Assembly: GCF_021462225.1 (NCBI RefSeq)
Contig: NC_061812.1
Coordinates: 39,876,675-39,940,674, forward strand
Source of the DNA: Girardinichthys multiradiatus
Lineage: Eukaryota > Chordata > Actinopteri > Cyprinodontiformes > Goodeidae
Direction: 5' to 3'
Length of the DNA: 64,000 nucleotides
Shown here: positions 28,890 to 53,870 of the stretch, piece after piece
Numbering within the stretch: position 1 is the stretch's first letter
How the letters are laid out: every line of letters begins with the position of its first letter
The notes under the pieces: generated by a model
Databases searched by the model: none
The model's input: the letters and a program-made list of their open reading frames with translations, nothing else
Told to the model about the DNA's origin: nothing
Translations under genes and position numbers: made by a program

Positions 28890-29035
28890 CAATGTTCATG
28901 TCTTTGGAGTGCAGACGAGTACCCAGGAAAACCCATGACTGGACAGGGAGAATATGCAAACTTCACTTTGAAGGGCTTGAACTCAGGATCTTTTAAATGC
29001 GCAGCAAACAACTGTGCCACTGTGCCTTACTTTTA
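28890..29035 (-). repeat. SINE fragment with decayed tRNA-like head
   Basis: The 5' third of the SINE family of 53011-53369: 'gtctttggagtgcagacgag', 'gggagaatatgcaaacttca', then a B-box-like 'gggcttgaactcagga' and an A-box-like 'actgtgccactgtgcctt', both mutated. Confidence 0.65.
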
Positions 29036-30134
29036 AAAAACACTACATTTGAAATACAAGAACATGCTCTCAGGTTGTGTTCTAGGGGTGTATTAAATAT
29101 GTTCTAAAATATGTTTCAAGTAAAAAATGCCATCCAAATTCAGTTTCATTAAGTCATGAATCGTGGTACTCAGTGTTTTTACAAATATTTTCAGTCATGA
29201 AATTGCAATGTCGGAGCTGTGTATGGCATTCAAACACATAATGACATTCTCAAGCGTTTCTTAATTCAGTAGAATTAAGTAAGTTTAAATCACAATAAAA
29301 GCACAAAATTGACAGAAATAACAATGTATGTTGACGGTTTAACGTATTGATGCTGTTGAATCCTTGTTGGATAACAGATTATGAATAGTGAAGTACTTTT
29401 CTGCTGCTTGTGTTGTACCGGAACAATCGCATCAGCACTGACTATATTTGGACAAAAGAGTGGTGCTGAAACTTGAACCTGACCTCTAAGATTCTTTAAT
29501 TTTTCAAAAGAACCTGCCAGAGTTAATCTTCCAATGAGATTCCAATGATTTATGAATCACATGTGGACTGTTTTATGAAGAAATTTGGTGCAAAGTCTGT
29601 TGAAGAGATGTTTTGGTGCCAGTGGCTAGTGACTGTCAGTGGGTTTATACTTAAATATATTTTTGATTTATTTTTATGTTGCAGACATAGTGGCAAAATG
29701 CATCTTTAATGCAAAAACAGTATGTGAAAAAGTCTATTGTAGAGCATTTTAAATCAGCTATTTAATTATGAATAACTCGCTGATGTGTATTGAGCCAAGG
29801 GTTTTGCTTTAGATCACCTCTGCACAATGAGGTAATGCTGTCGTAAAACTCTGTAATGTAAGGTTGTATTGTAACTACATTTTATTTTTTATATTTGTTG
29901 AAAAAATTATTTGGGTGAGAACCTGAGGAGGTTGTGCAAGACAGTTTATAAAGTGCTGCTGACACAATGGGCTGAGTTTGTGTCAGTCAACAATAAAAAG
30001 TTATTGACAATATTTTTATAAAAACACACCATAAATGTTTAGAAATGATATTTGACAAATGTGTCTCCCAAGTTGGCTTCTGCCTTGTAGGATCACGTAT
30101 TATATAATGTATCTTGTCTGGGTTTTCAGTAGCA
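29036..30134. other. Intergenic, nothing recognised
   Basis: AT-rich DNA with no supported ORF, repeat family or motif cluster that I can identify. Confidence 0.4.
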
Positions 30135-31255
30135 GACAAACACAAAGTAGCACTTTGGCGAATAGTTACTGCAGATCTATCCAGTATTAAGTATTACAGC
30201 TAAAAGTCTTTGTAAAGTCTGCCAGCTTTACAAATCTGGAGATGGACATTTTTGCACATCTGCGATTTACCTCACATTCAGTCAGATTGGTTGGAGATCA
30301 TTGATGAACCTTAGCTTTCAGGGTCTGCCACAGATTCTATATTGGATTTAGTTTCTACATTTTGACTGAACCATGCTTTGATCTAAACCGTTCCATTGTA
30401 GTTCTGACTGTATATGTAGGGTTGTTGTCCTGCTGGAAGGTGAACCTCTGCTCCAGTATCAAATCTTTTGCAGTTTCTAAAGGTTTTCTTCCAGAATTGC
30501 CCAGAGCAGCTTCCCTGACCATGTTTTAAGAAAAACATCCTCAAAGCATGATGCTGCTATTGACACATTTCTCTGTTGAGATAGAATGTTTTCTTCCTGC
30601 TTTCTCTTTTTGCCACTCATCCATTAATGTCACATTTGAGGAGAACACAATTAACAGTTATTCTCATCCCCTGAGCTGCAGATCTAAGCAGCCAGAGTTA
30701 CCAAGGGTCTCTTGCCTGCTTCTCTTGAACCATGAGAGCATCCCTGCTCTGTCAGTTTAGATGGATTGCTATGTGTTGCTACGTTTACAGGTGTGCTGCA
30801 CTTTTTCCATTTTCAGATGAATGACTGAACAGTAGTTGAAAGCTTGGGATATTATTGTGTAAACTAACCCTTAAACATCTCCTCAACTTTCTTTCAGATC
30901 TGCCTGCTCCTTGGTCTTCACGATGCTATTTGTTCACTAATGTTTCCTAACAAACCTCTGGGGCCTTTAGAGAAAAGCTAAATTTATTTAAATACACACG
31001 AGGACTGTTTACTAATCAATGGACCTGTGGACACTGGGTTTCACTAGGGATATCAGAGGAAAGGGTAGTAAATACAAAAGCTTGGCACAGTCTTTTTTTT
31101 ATTTTTATTTGTGAAGAAACCTAAAAACCATGTATCATTTTCCTTTTCACTTCAAAAAGAGGCAAAACTTGTCACATAAGATCCCAATAAAATACAATAC
31201 ACTTTGTGGTTTTAACGTGTTAAAATGTGGAAAAGGATTTGATAGCCTAAGTGAT
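30135..31255 (-). mobile_element. Degenerate Tc1-like relic
   Basis: It contains 'gttgttgtcctgctggaagg', 'aaaacatcctcaaagcatga' and 'tgctgctattgacacatttc', which mark the transposase region of a - strand Tc1 copy. The right end is near 'ggaaaaggatttgatagcct'. Frames are broken. Confidence 0.65.
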
Positions 31256-31661
31256 GTTTTGGGAGCAGATTATCTCCACTGCATCAGGTATCCACATCAT
31301 AAATAACTATTTGTCAGGCAGCAGATATTTTCTACAGGAGGAACATGAAATCCATTCTGGTGCTTTGATCTTATTGTAGACAGACTCCTGAAATAGCAGA
31401 AGGCTGAGAGCAGTGTCAGCAGAAAGAAAAAAAAAAAAACAGCCTGCAGAGCCTGTCTGTCCAGGCTTGTTCTTCTGTGCAATAACAACATAAACACTAA
31501 AACCACCAACAGTTGATCACGTAGCCAGCGTCCCAGCCAACATCACAACTGTGGTGTTTTTCAAATTGAACTGTTCCCTGGATCAGCCCAGGAGACTCAG
31601 GAGCGGTATGAAGAGAAAATGGAAAAAGAAGCCAGACTAGGGCATGTTTGAAGAAGAGAAC

Positions 31662-31667
31662 TTTATT
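31662..31667 (-). other. Isolated poly(A) signal on - strand
   Basis: The - strand reads gatgtAAATAAAgttctc. It could be a distal end for cdh4 transcripts, about 6.6 kb past the stop, or chance. No transcript evidence. Confidence 0.15.
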
Positions 31668-32354
31668 TACATCACACAAGGCGCTGGCTGCAAGCCTCCA
31701 GCAAAGCTTTTTGTCATTATATGTCTTCTATCAAGAAGAGGAGGGAAACTTTAGTTTCCTCTCTGCCATGAGGAAAAGAAATGTCACTTAAGCCTATCAA
31801 AGAGCCCGTCCTTGAACTTAATATTCTTTTCTGCTGACAGCTTATAACTGAGAGGACTTCTCAACGGTTTGATTATCATTTCCGAGCAGTGGGTCCCACC
31901 TCCACTGATGGCGCTCCTATTAACACGGGTCCACGATCCTGCAGAAGAGTTCATTATTTTATAACCATAAAGGTTAAGTTAGGTTTATTAGTCATTACTC
32001 GGACACTCAGGGAATTAAATCACCTCTCATTAACAATTGCAGGTTTTTTTCATTCAGTTCTGTTCACACCTTTTCTTTTTACCCTTTCCGTTGCTTAGGT
32101 CTTTAATTCCCGCCCACAGTGGACAGAGAAATATCTCTCTGTTCCCTTCCTCTATGTGAGCTTTTTCTCCAAAGCACTCTCTAAATGTTATGCATTGCTC
32201 CTGCTGTGCTCGGTTCTCCCTGCCTCTGCTGACCCTCTCCCACATTCCACTAATCACCTCTCCACATGGCCTACCTGCATCATAGCCTCATTTTTCTCCC
32301 TCTCTCCGTCTTCCTGCCTTCCTCTCCTGCTTTCTCGCCGGGTGTCTCATTAAA

Positions 32355-32490
32355 GGCGTTCTATCTAATGAGATTACGCCGTGGGGATTAATGGTGTGGC
32401 TAATTGATAGACACACATCCGGAGAGGATTAAATCCCTTTAAGTCCCCAGTGGGCTTTTTGGGAGTTTCAGCTGACTAATTGAAATCACA
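32355..32490. promoter_or_regulatory. Homeodomain-site cluster, candidate enhancer
   Basis: Within 120 bp there are GGATTA at 32385-32390, the near-palindrome GGATTAAATCC at 32426-32436, two CTAATTGA sites (32400-32407 and 32476-32483) and TAATGAG/GATTAC at 32366-32377. GGATTA/TAATCC is the OTX/PITX-type core; CTAATTGA is an Antp/LIM-type core. The sequence is unique and free of transposon signatures. A role in cdh4 expression, which is patterned in brain and retina, is an inference. Confidence 0.4.
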
Positions 32491-32974
32491 GGAACGGACA
32501 CAAACACACTTCATGACCCGCATGCCTGCAGTGCTCCACCGGCCCTCTCTCAGTGATGCAGTAAAAGCACCAATAAAGGTGTTTTATTAGAAAATGAAGC
32601 TACATCCAAACAAAGGAGTCACAGATTAAGAGCATACTTCTGTTCCACTTTTAAACACATTATTAGACAATGGAAAATAAAAAGAAGGTACAAGTTGTGA
32701 GTTACGACTTTTAAGCTGGTAATTTCTTTAAAATGCAACAAAAGTTTCCTTTTTATTTGAGTCAGCACCGGATGTGTTAAAACCTTTCAAATAAATCCAT
32801 CTTCTATTGAAGCAACATAAGATTAAAAATAATCTTGTTTTAATCACTGGTGCCACAGGTATTACTTTCCCAAATAAATCTTATAAAATTAAATGTAACT
32901 GAATAATATTTTAAATTAAGTTACATTGGTTCTTATCCTGCCATGTGTATTTTGTTGATTATCAAGTCCTGTCA

Positions 32975-34110
32975 AATCTTTACAGTACACCAAACTGCCA
33001 AAAGTAATTGCTCATCTGCAATCCCACACATTATAAACCCGGGGGATCTTCCACTCTTAATCCATAGCGTTTAATATGTTGTTGTGCCACCCTTTGCAGC
33101 AATAAGAGCCACAACATTTCAGGGACGGCGTTCCACAAGGTTTAGGTGAGTGTTTATGGTAACATTTGAGCCTTCTTCCAGGAGTGCATTAGTGACATTG
33201 ATGTTGGACAAGAAGTCCTTGCTCCCAGTCCACTCTCTAAGTTATGACAAAGGGGTTTTCTGTCAGGTTGAGGTCAGGGTTCTGTGTAGGAGAGTCAAGT
33301 TCCTCAATACCAAGCTCACTTATTTATGACTATATGGACATGACAGAAAGGGACTATCCCCAAACTGTTCTCACAAATTTGGGAGCATGAAATTGTCCAA
33401 AGGTTTAAGAGCCTCTTTCACTGGAACTAAGAGTCTGAGCCCAATTCCTAAAAAACAGCCCAAATCATAACCTCTTCTGCACTAAACTTTACATTTGACA
33501 CCATGGAGTCAGGTAAGTCCCATTCTCCTGGCAACTACCTAACCCAGACTCGTCCATTGGAATTCCAGGCAGAGAGGCATGATCCCTCAGTACTGAGAAC
33601 ATGTTTTCACTGCTTTAAAGTCCAGTGGCGGCATGTTTTACACCCTTAAGTCAGATGCTTTGCATTGCAGTTGGTTATGACAGGGTTGGCTCAAGGTGCT
33701 TGGCCATGGAAAGCCATTCCGTATGTGCTGTTCCTGAGCTAATCTGAAGGCCACATGAAGTTTGGAGATCTGTAGGTACTGTCTCTACAGAAACTTTATG
33801 ACCTCTGTACAGTATGCACCTCAGCATCTGCTGATCCCCCCTCTGTGGTTTAGCTAACCACTTTATGGAAGAGTAACCTACTCAGCTTTGTTATAAAAGC
33901 ACTCACAGTTGACTCTGGAATATTTAGTAGAGGGAAATTTCATCAGAACTTACAAAGATGGCATCCTAAACCAGTACCACACTGGAATTTATTGAGCTCC
34001 TGAGAGTGACCCGTTCTTTCACAAATGTTTGTCATGGAAGTAATGGGAACGCCTGAATTCCATGAATCGGATGGGTGAGCAAATACCTTTGGAAATACAG
34101 TAGATATGTG
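32975..34110. mobile_element. DNA-transposon relic with inverted ends
   Basis: The left end 'tacagtacaccaaactgcca' with 'aaagtaattgctcatc' is inversely repeated at the right (gggtgagcaaatacctttgg, aaatacagta). Inside are 'ccaccctttgcagcaataag' and 'cgttccacaaggttt', known from a widespread fish Tc1-type family. No coding frame remains. Confidence 0.65.
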
Positions 34111-35321
34111 TCATTTTTATGTCCTCCTACTTGGAATAGTGCATGTGTTTACTTTTTTGGGTTAAATTTACACTGAACTTCTGAAATATAATAAGGTTGT
34201 GAAAATGTTGTGAATAAACCAAAAGGAAAACTTTCTAAAGTTTTGAAAGCTTGAAACACCTTCGAAATCTGTGGGTGACGAGGAATAAAAAACAAGATGG
34301 AATAAAACAGACATCAGGAAGTTACAGAAGATTCTGAGAAATGACTGGGATAATCTGATATCATTTCAATGTTTTCCAGTGGGAGCAATCACAAGTCCTG
34401 GTTGCTAAAGCTATAAATAGCTTATATAAGTTCAGGAAGGTGATGGTGTAGCTTCAAATATTTTTGGGTCGCTGCAATATTAAAACTCTGCTTCTCATGA
34501 AATTCATTAACAGTAAAAACTCTGCAGACCATCTTACTGAGCTTTACAGCTGCCGTGCACTGTGTTGGAAAATCATTCATACTAGCATCCATGCTGGCAT
34601 CCTTGGTTCATGAAGCTGGTTATATACACTTCGAGATCAAAGTCATGGAAACGTGCCTTCCATGAAAAACAATTCTAACATCCGGTTACATGTCTGTTTA
34701 CAAAGTGTATGAAGACGTGGAGAGAGGAAATAATAAAATGTCTGATACAAAATCTTTGCTGAGCACATGTTCCTAACACTTACTTGGGTTTGAATCCATC
34801 CAGACAATATTTTTAAACACAACGGCTTTCTAAATGTGATATTTTTACATTTGTTTGTGCTGATTTCACATTAATCTGCTAGATTCTGCCAACCACTGCA
34901 GTGTGCATGTGCGGAAATTCAGAAAGTAAGCAACGGGGTGCCTAAATCTTATTAAAAACCATTATTTCTAAACGTGGAATTTCTTTTGCCTACTGAATAT
35001 AGTTATCCAAATTAAAGTTTGCATATTTCTTTTTTAAGTGTGAGATTCTGCTACTGCCTTACAAGATTAACTTTCCACATCTTTACCAGGCGTGTCAATA
35101 ATGTGGCTGGCGCTGCAAGAGGAGAGGGATAAAGAACTGTATCAAAACAAGATTGTATAGGCTCATAGGAATTCTAAGCTTTGAGCAACACTATTAGAAA
35201 TGACCAATGTCGAATAAACAAGGCCATTATACATAATTCAGCATGCACCCTGAAGGTGATGCATGGAGGGAATATATATATATATAAAAAAAAAGATGGC
35301 ACATTTTCAAAACATGTGTTG
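34111..35321. other. Intergenic, nothing recognised
   Basis: AT-rich, with a short (TA)n run near 35271-35285. No gene or element supported. Confidence 0.4.
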
Positions 35322-35884
35322 TTTATTTCCTGAAGCACACATCCAGTATCAAGATGAATAAATAAAAGAACTCCAGTACCTTGAATAATATAATATCAGC
35401 AGGCATGGCTAATGAGTCGTCCCAAGGCAAGAAGCCGACCGAGGGAGTGCATCTGTCAGAGGCAGACGATAGGGCATGTTTCATATAGAAAAGATGTGAA
35501 ATGAAAAAAAGTTAGCAGAACTGAAGCAGAAAATTTAAAAGCAAGCATCTTGAAAAAATTGCGTTTTAACAGCAGATCCACATTTTTACAAATGAACGGG
35601 CCACCAAAGCCCACTAAGTAGCTCGAGAGGGAGAGCAGCAACCTTTACAGCAGAGAATATAAGTATTGTATAACATATCGAATTTCTTATCAGTAAATAT
35701 ATTTCTAATCAGCCTATTTAAATTAAAGTACCTCAAGTAATCAACACATACAAAGAAATTTAGCAAGTCGAATTTTTAAGTTAATTGTCGTAAAATGGAA
35801 TAAAACAGAAAAATTCAAGGTGCTACTGAAATTAATCAGTAGTATAAAACAGTCTTTGTTGGTTACAAATGCTTTAAGACATGT

Positions 35885-36790
35885 TCTGTATGGAGGAAAT
35901 AATCGCAATCATCGCCCAGGTGTGATTTTGACCCATTATCCACACAAACTGTCTTCAACTGTTTGAAGGCCTTCTTTGCTCTAATCTTCTAGTCTTTCCA
36001 TAGATTTTTAATTGGATTCAAATCGACTGACTTACCCAGCCATTTTCCACCAGTCAACAAAGTGACTGGACCATTTTCTCTCTCTGAAACCCTTTGAGCG
36101 TTTTCATGGCTGGTTCTAGGATCATTGCCTTGCTTATAAAATCCACCCTTGTTTTGTCTTCAGACTCTTATCAAATACCACAAGCTATAAGACACCCTCA
36201 TATCATGATGTTTCCGGCTCAAAACCTCACTTCTGATGTGGTGTTTTTGGGGTGAAATGCAGTGCCATTCCTCATCAAAACGTGTGTTGGAGTGGCAACC
36301 AAAGATTATAATTTCACTCCCATCTGACTAGAGTATATTCTAAGGGCTTTTCCAAATGTTCTGCAGCAAATTTTAAAAGGGCTTGAACATGCCTTTTCTT
36401 CATCAGTGGAGTCTTGCGCATTAGGTGTGCATGGAAGCCATTGTTCTTGAGAGTGTTGCTTGTCATTTTCTGCAGTCATAACTTCACCTGCTAATTCCAG
36501 ATCATTTTAAGGTATCTTGGAGTAGTGCTTGGCTTGTGGACAACTTTTCTGATATTTTTTTTACTCCTGGTTATGACTGGTTTATGATGAAAATTATATT
36601 CTTGCCATTTCCAGAAATGCCCCTGACGTTACCCACCAGAACAATCATAAGTTCAGAAATAAGTCCATAACCACACCCATTAGTATATTTACATCCATTA
36701 AGTTGTGAAGGTTTCGAAAGAGCTCTTTGCTTTCAGCCATCATGGCATGCTTGTGTGATAGCTTGGTAATAAGAAATCTTTTTATACTTC
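35885..36790 (-). mobile_element. Degenerate Tc1-like relic
   Basis: It contains 'gaaggccttctttgctctaa', 'ccatagatttttaattggat' and 'cattgccttgcttataaaat', corresponding to the - strand of a fish Tc1 transposase gene. Only relic sequence remains. Confidence 0.6.
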
Positions 36791-37860
36791 TTCAATTAGG
36801 AATAAACCAGCAGATATAAATATTGGAATACAGAGCAGGGTTGTTTTCTAAAAACTTAAATTTATTTTGATTTCTTTGTATGTTTAAATTACTTGGATAG
36901 TTACCAACATCGGGAATGAATTTCATGCCATGGGCTAGTATAAATGTATTTACTGACAAAATATTGACCAGTTTGTATACTTATTTCCCCTGCTATATGT
37001 CATTAATACTTGAAAAATATGTATTTTACAGTATTTTATTTTCTCAGTGTGTTTATACAGAGTATATTTATATAGTTTCTGCTGACTATTTTCACATTCT
37101 CACCACAGAGTAACAAGTGCTTTGAGTAAAACATTTGAAGAAAAAAACAAATAAAATAAATCATGCACTTTTTAATATTTTTGTTGGCCTAAAAAAAACC
37201 AGAAAAAAACCCCAAGAATGTTCAAGGCGACCAGAGGAATCTTTCTCAGACGTCTTTGTTCCGAGTCATTTGAGTTCCCCTCAATTAACAATCTCGGACT
37301 ACTTGAATCATGCCTATGTTAAGCTTTACACCATGGAGTTAGCAACACAAAAGCATACAAGGGGCAGGCAAGCGTCTCAACACAAAGGTTCCTAAACCTC
37401 ATGAGTCCATAGAAGAAAGGCAAGCATTCTCCAATAAATTATAAAACCCCGACGTGTATAAAAATGTTGCTGTGTGGACAAGGGATGTTAGTGAACTGAG
37501 CAAACTCTTGGAGAAGAGGGTGGTCCAACCCTCCCTCACCAACTCCCTAATACAGTGGGTTATGATATCCGACAGTGCACCCTGGGTTGAGTCCTCCCCT
37601 CCTGGGATAGGCTGCCGGGGCTGTTTGCATGTCTGCGAATGGGCGAGGAGAAAAGAGAAGGACAGGGATGGTCTGAGGAGCACAGGAGGGGCGACGGGGA
37701 AACGTCGGAACGCGTCCCCCCTGTACTGCACGAACAGCAACCAATCCTGAGATAGCAGGAGTCTGATACAAAAACACACCACAAAAGGCACTTTATAAAA
37801 TGACAGTGCTTCTGTTCTAAGGAAATTCAAGTTGACAGAGTTAAAGAGAGTCAGTGAGCG

Positions 37861-37886
37861 CCCCTCCCCCTCCCTCCCTCCCCCCC
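37861..37886 (-). other. cdh4: G-quadruplex motif, probable cdh4 3' UTR
   Basis: On the + strand five C-runs (4, 5, 3, 3 and 7) are each separated by a single T. The - strand, which is the cdh4 sense strand, therefore has five G-runs of at least three with one-base loops. This meets the usual rule for a stable quadruplex. It lies about 410 nt after the stop codon. Confidence 0.7.
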
Positions 37887-38298
37887 AAATAAAAAACATT
37901 CTCTTCAGTGTGAGACTAAAGCAGGAGATAGTTTTGTATTAACAATCAATCAAAGCACAAATTCACTACTCGTGTGTCTCGCGGCTGCCTTGATTCGTCT
38001 CCAGAGGAATCCAGGTCCAGCGTGGCGAGCGAACAGAAATAAAAAAAAAACTCAAAATGTTACACTACAAACTCGGCACTAAAACCATAAAGCCAGAATA
38101 CAGTTGCATTTCAGCAGATATCATGTCTGCGGGCTCAGCCAACTACTGCAGCCCGTGGAAAGGATCCGTTCCTCTCAAGTCTCTTCCACGGCCTCTCCAT
38201 GTTGTCAGACGCTGCCTGTGTGTTACATCCTTTAAACCTTTCCCACCTCTCCTGACCCATGCCACAGCCCCTGGCCCCGCACCGCCCGCGCTCCGCTC

Positions 38299-51609
<13,311 letters not shown>

Positions 51610-52559
51610 CTGTGGGAAGAAGGGAAGACAGAAGAGACAAAGACATCAAAGAGGAGATGGTGGGTCAAAAACACACAGAAGAGATACTGAAGAGTTAAGA
51701 TGGAATGATGTGAAACTGGGAAAAAGGCAGAGAACCAAGGACTCGTTTCATTTCAGAATTATAGTTGCAGCTGAGTCATTTGGGGAACTGAGAAAACACA
51801 CAAGGAAGGAAACAATGGGGAAGACAATGTGTTGTGTCTGTTTTGTGAGGGAAAAGCAAGGAAAATGCATGAAAGCCAAACACAGAACAAATGAGTGGAC
51901 ACAATGAGCAGATGTTCCCTTTCTTGCCTTTATAATTGCCCTGAAAAGTATGAACAGTCTGAGGAGAGATGCATATTGGAGGGTGACAGTGCTCTCATAA
52001 AGATTTCTCTTAGCTGCTCTTTTTGTATCCCCCTGAGAAATGAGTCAAACACTCACCTTTTCAAAACAAGCTCATCATTATAACTTGCTCGGGTATGGTT
52101 CTCAATGCCAGGTGCAGTTTTTTCCCCCTATTTTGATGTTTTGCTGGCTGGTAACAGGAAGAAGTGCTCTTTATCAGTAAAGGAAATATATTTTGCTGCT
52201 GTTTGTGTTGATTCTGTTGAACATGATGGAGGAATAAATCATCCGGCTTCTTTCTTATCGGTAAAACTTCAAAGCAACAAAATCAAGCTGAACTCTACTG
52301 TGAATTTAAATATTTTACACATGGACTAAAAATGGTAAAAGAAAATATGTTAACAGGCAACCAGCTTGGTGTAAGCCAGGGGTCAGCAATAAAGCTTGAC
52401 TCCAACTAATTTGTAAGAGTCAGGGCAAAAGGCTGCAAGACCTGCTTGACTCTAACAAAAAAGAAACTTTAAATATGACAAATCTCTGCTGTGCATGCAA
52501 ACTGAGCATAAAAAGTAAGGAAATTTGTAACTGGTTCTTTGTTGACAAAATGCTTCTTG
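51610..52559. other. cdh4 intron, nothing recognised
   Basis: Unique, AT-rich sequence. No cadherin exon, repeat family or RNA gene seen. Confidence 0.4.
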
Positions 52560-53010
52560 GCAATCAATCTCATACTGGTGGAAAGACACTATATTGAGCA
52601 GGAGAGTTGGGTATGTGAGTTGCATCCATCCTCTTTGCAAATACCAAACATCATTTGGTGGAGGTAGTGTGATGGTGTGGGGTGGCATCTCACAAACGGG
52701 AAAAGAGCTAAATCTAGAGAGTTATTGAGGTGAGATTCTGTAAGCAGTGGAAATCCCATACCTCTATTCTTAGGAACTGAACTCTATCCTCCAAGAGATC
52801 AATGCTCGCCACCTTTACGATTGCCAGGGTCAAAATTATACATTCAGGCTCAAATATATACATGTAGTCATCAGGAAGCTTCTGAGTTGAGGCTTGAATC
52901 TTTCTAGGAGCTTACTATTGGCCTGTGGTAACCATTTCTAAACCAATTTTTGATATGTGCTTGACATCATCATCCTGTTGGCCCACCCAGTTGTGCTTAA
53001 GTATCAACCA
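52560..53010. mobile_element. Tc1-like relic fragments
   Basis: 'tggtggaggtagtgtgatgg' near 52659 gives GGGSVMVWGG in one frame, the Tc1 catalytic-domain motif. The stretch 52900-53002 resembles another decayed Tc1 copy, into which the SINE at 53011 inserted. Confidence 0.5.
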
Positions 53011-53369
53011 GTCAGTCAGTCATTTTCTACCGCTTATTCCATAGTGGGTCGCGGGGGAGCTGGTGCCTATCTCCAGCAGTCTATGGGCGAGAGGCAGGGT
53101 ACACCCTGGACAGGTCGCCAGTCCATCGCAGGGCAACACACAAACAACCATGCACACACTCATTCATACACCTAAGGGCAATTTAGAGTGACCAATTAAC
53201 CTAACAGGCATGTCTTTGGACTGTGGGAGGAAGCCGGAGTACCCGGTGAGAACCCACACATGCACGGGGAGAACATGCAAACTCCATGCAGAAAGACCCC
53301 TGGTTGGGAATTGAACCCAGGACCTTCTTGCTGCAAGGCAACAGTGCTACCAACTGCGCCACCGTGCAG
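53011..53369 (-). mobile_element. tRNA-derived SINE with A and B boxes and target duplication
   Basis: The - strand head has tggcgcagttgg (+ coordinates 53350-53361), a perfect A box (TRGYNNARNNGG), and ggttcaattcc (53307-53317), a perfect B box. These are the RNA polymerase III promoter elements of a tRNA-derived SINE. The body matches copies at 936, 16441 and 28890. The tail ends in (ACTG)n. Direct repeats atcaacca at 53003-53010 and 53370-53377 flank it. It is about 359 bp long and the best-preserved copy here. Confidence 0.88.
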
Positions 53370-53377
53370 ATCAACCA

Positions 53378-53870
53378 TCTAACCCAAACTATCACACTAA
53401 GATGAAAGAAACATGGCTGAGAGGTTAAAGAAAAACCTAGGAACAACCAAAGCTCAATCCATTAAGGAGAAACGGTTTATGGTCAAACGAGAGAAAGATT
53501 GAGCTGTTTGGCCATATTGACAAGAAGTATGCCTGGAGAAGTGAAGGTGAGGCTTTCAAACTCAAGAACACTGAAGCAACTTTCAGTCATGGTGGTGGTA
53601 GCATCATGCTATGGTGCTGTTTTGCAGCCTGTGATACTGATACATTACACTAAGTGGCCGGAATAATGGAGACAATGGACACTCTAAATTCTTCAACTTC
53701 ACCTCAACTCAACAGTTAGACACCGGCAACCTATTCGTAATTGTTTGTTCCAACAGGACTATGATCACAAACACAAATCAAAACTGGTTTTGGAATAGAT
53801 AAACTATGTGGAAATATGTTGATTATGGTTAATGGTTGGGTCAGTGCCACAAAACCAACACATTTAAAAG
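53378..53870 (+). mobile_element. Tc1-like relic, right of the SINE
   Basis: It contains 'catggtggtggtagcatcat' and 'gctatggtgctgttttgcag', the Tc1 catalytic-domain block, on the + strand with stops. Together with 52900-53002 it is probably the SINE's host element. Confidence 0.55.

Larger units (their letters stand above)
35322..38298 (-). other. cdh4: Possible cdh4 3' UTR and downstream region
   Basis: On the - strand, sequence downstream of the cdh4 stop. The part 36800-38298 is unique and free of recognisable transposons. A Tc1 relic occupies 35885-36790. Candidate - strand AATAAA signals include 36861-36866 and 35322-35327. Where the transcript really ends cannot be decided from the sequence. 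Confidence 0.35.

Noticed and set aside
37399..37899. 166-codon frame on the - strand
   Set aside because: It lies in the probable cdh4 3' UTR, is partly built from the G-rich tract, overlaps other chance frames and shows no family resemblance.
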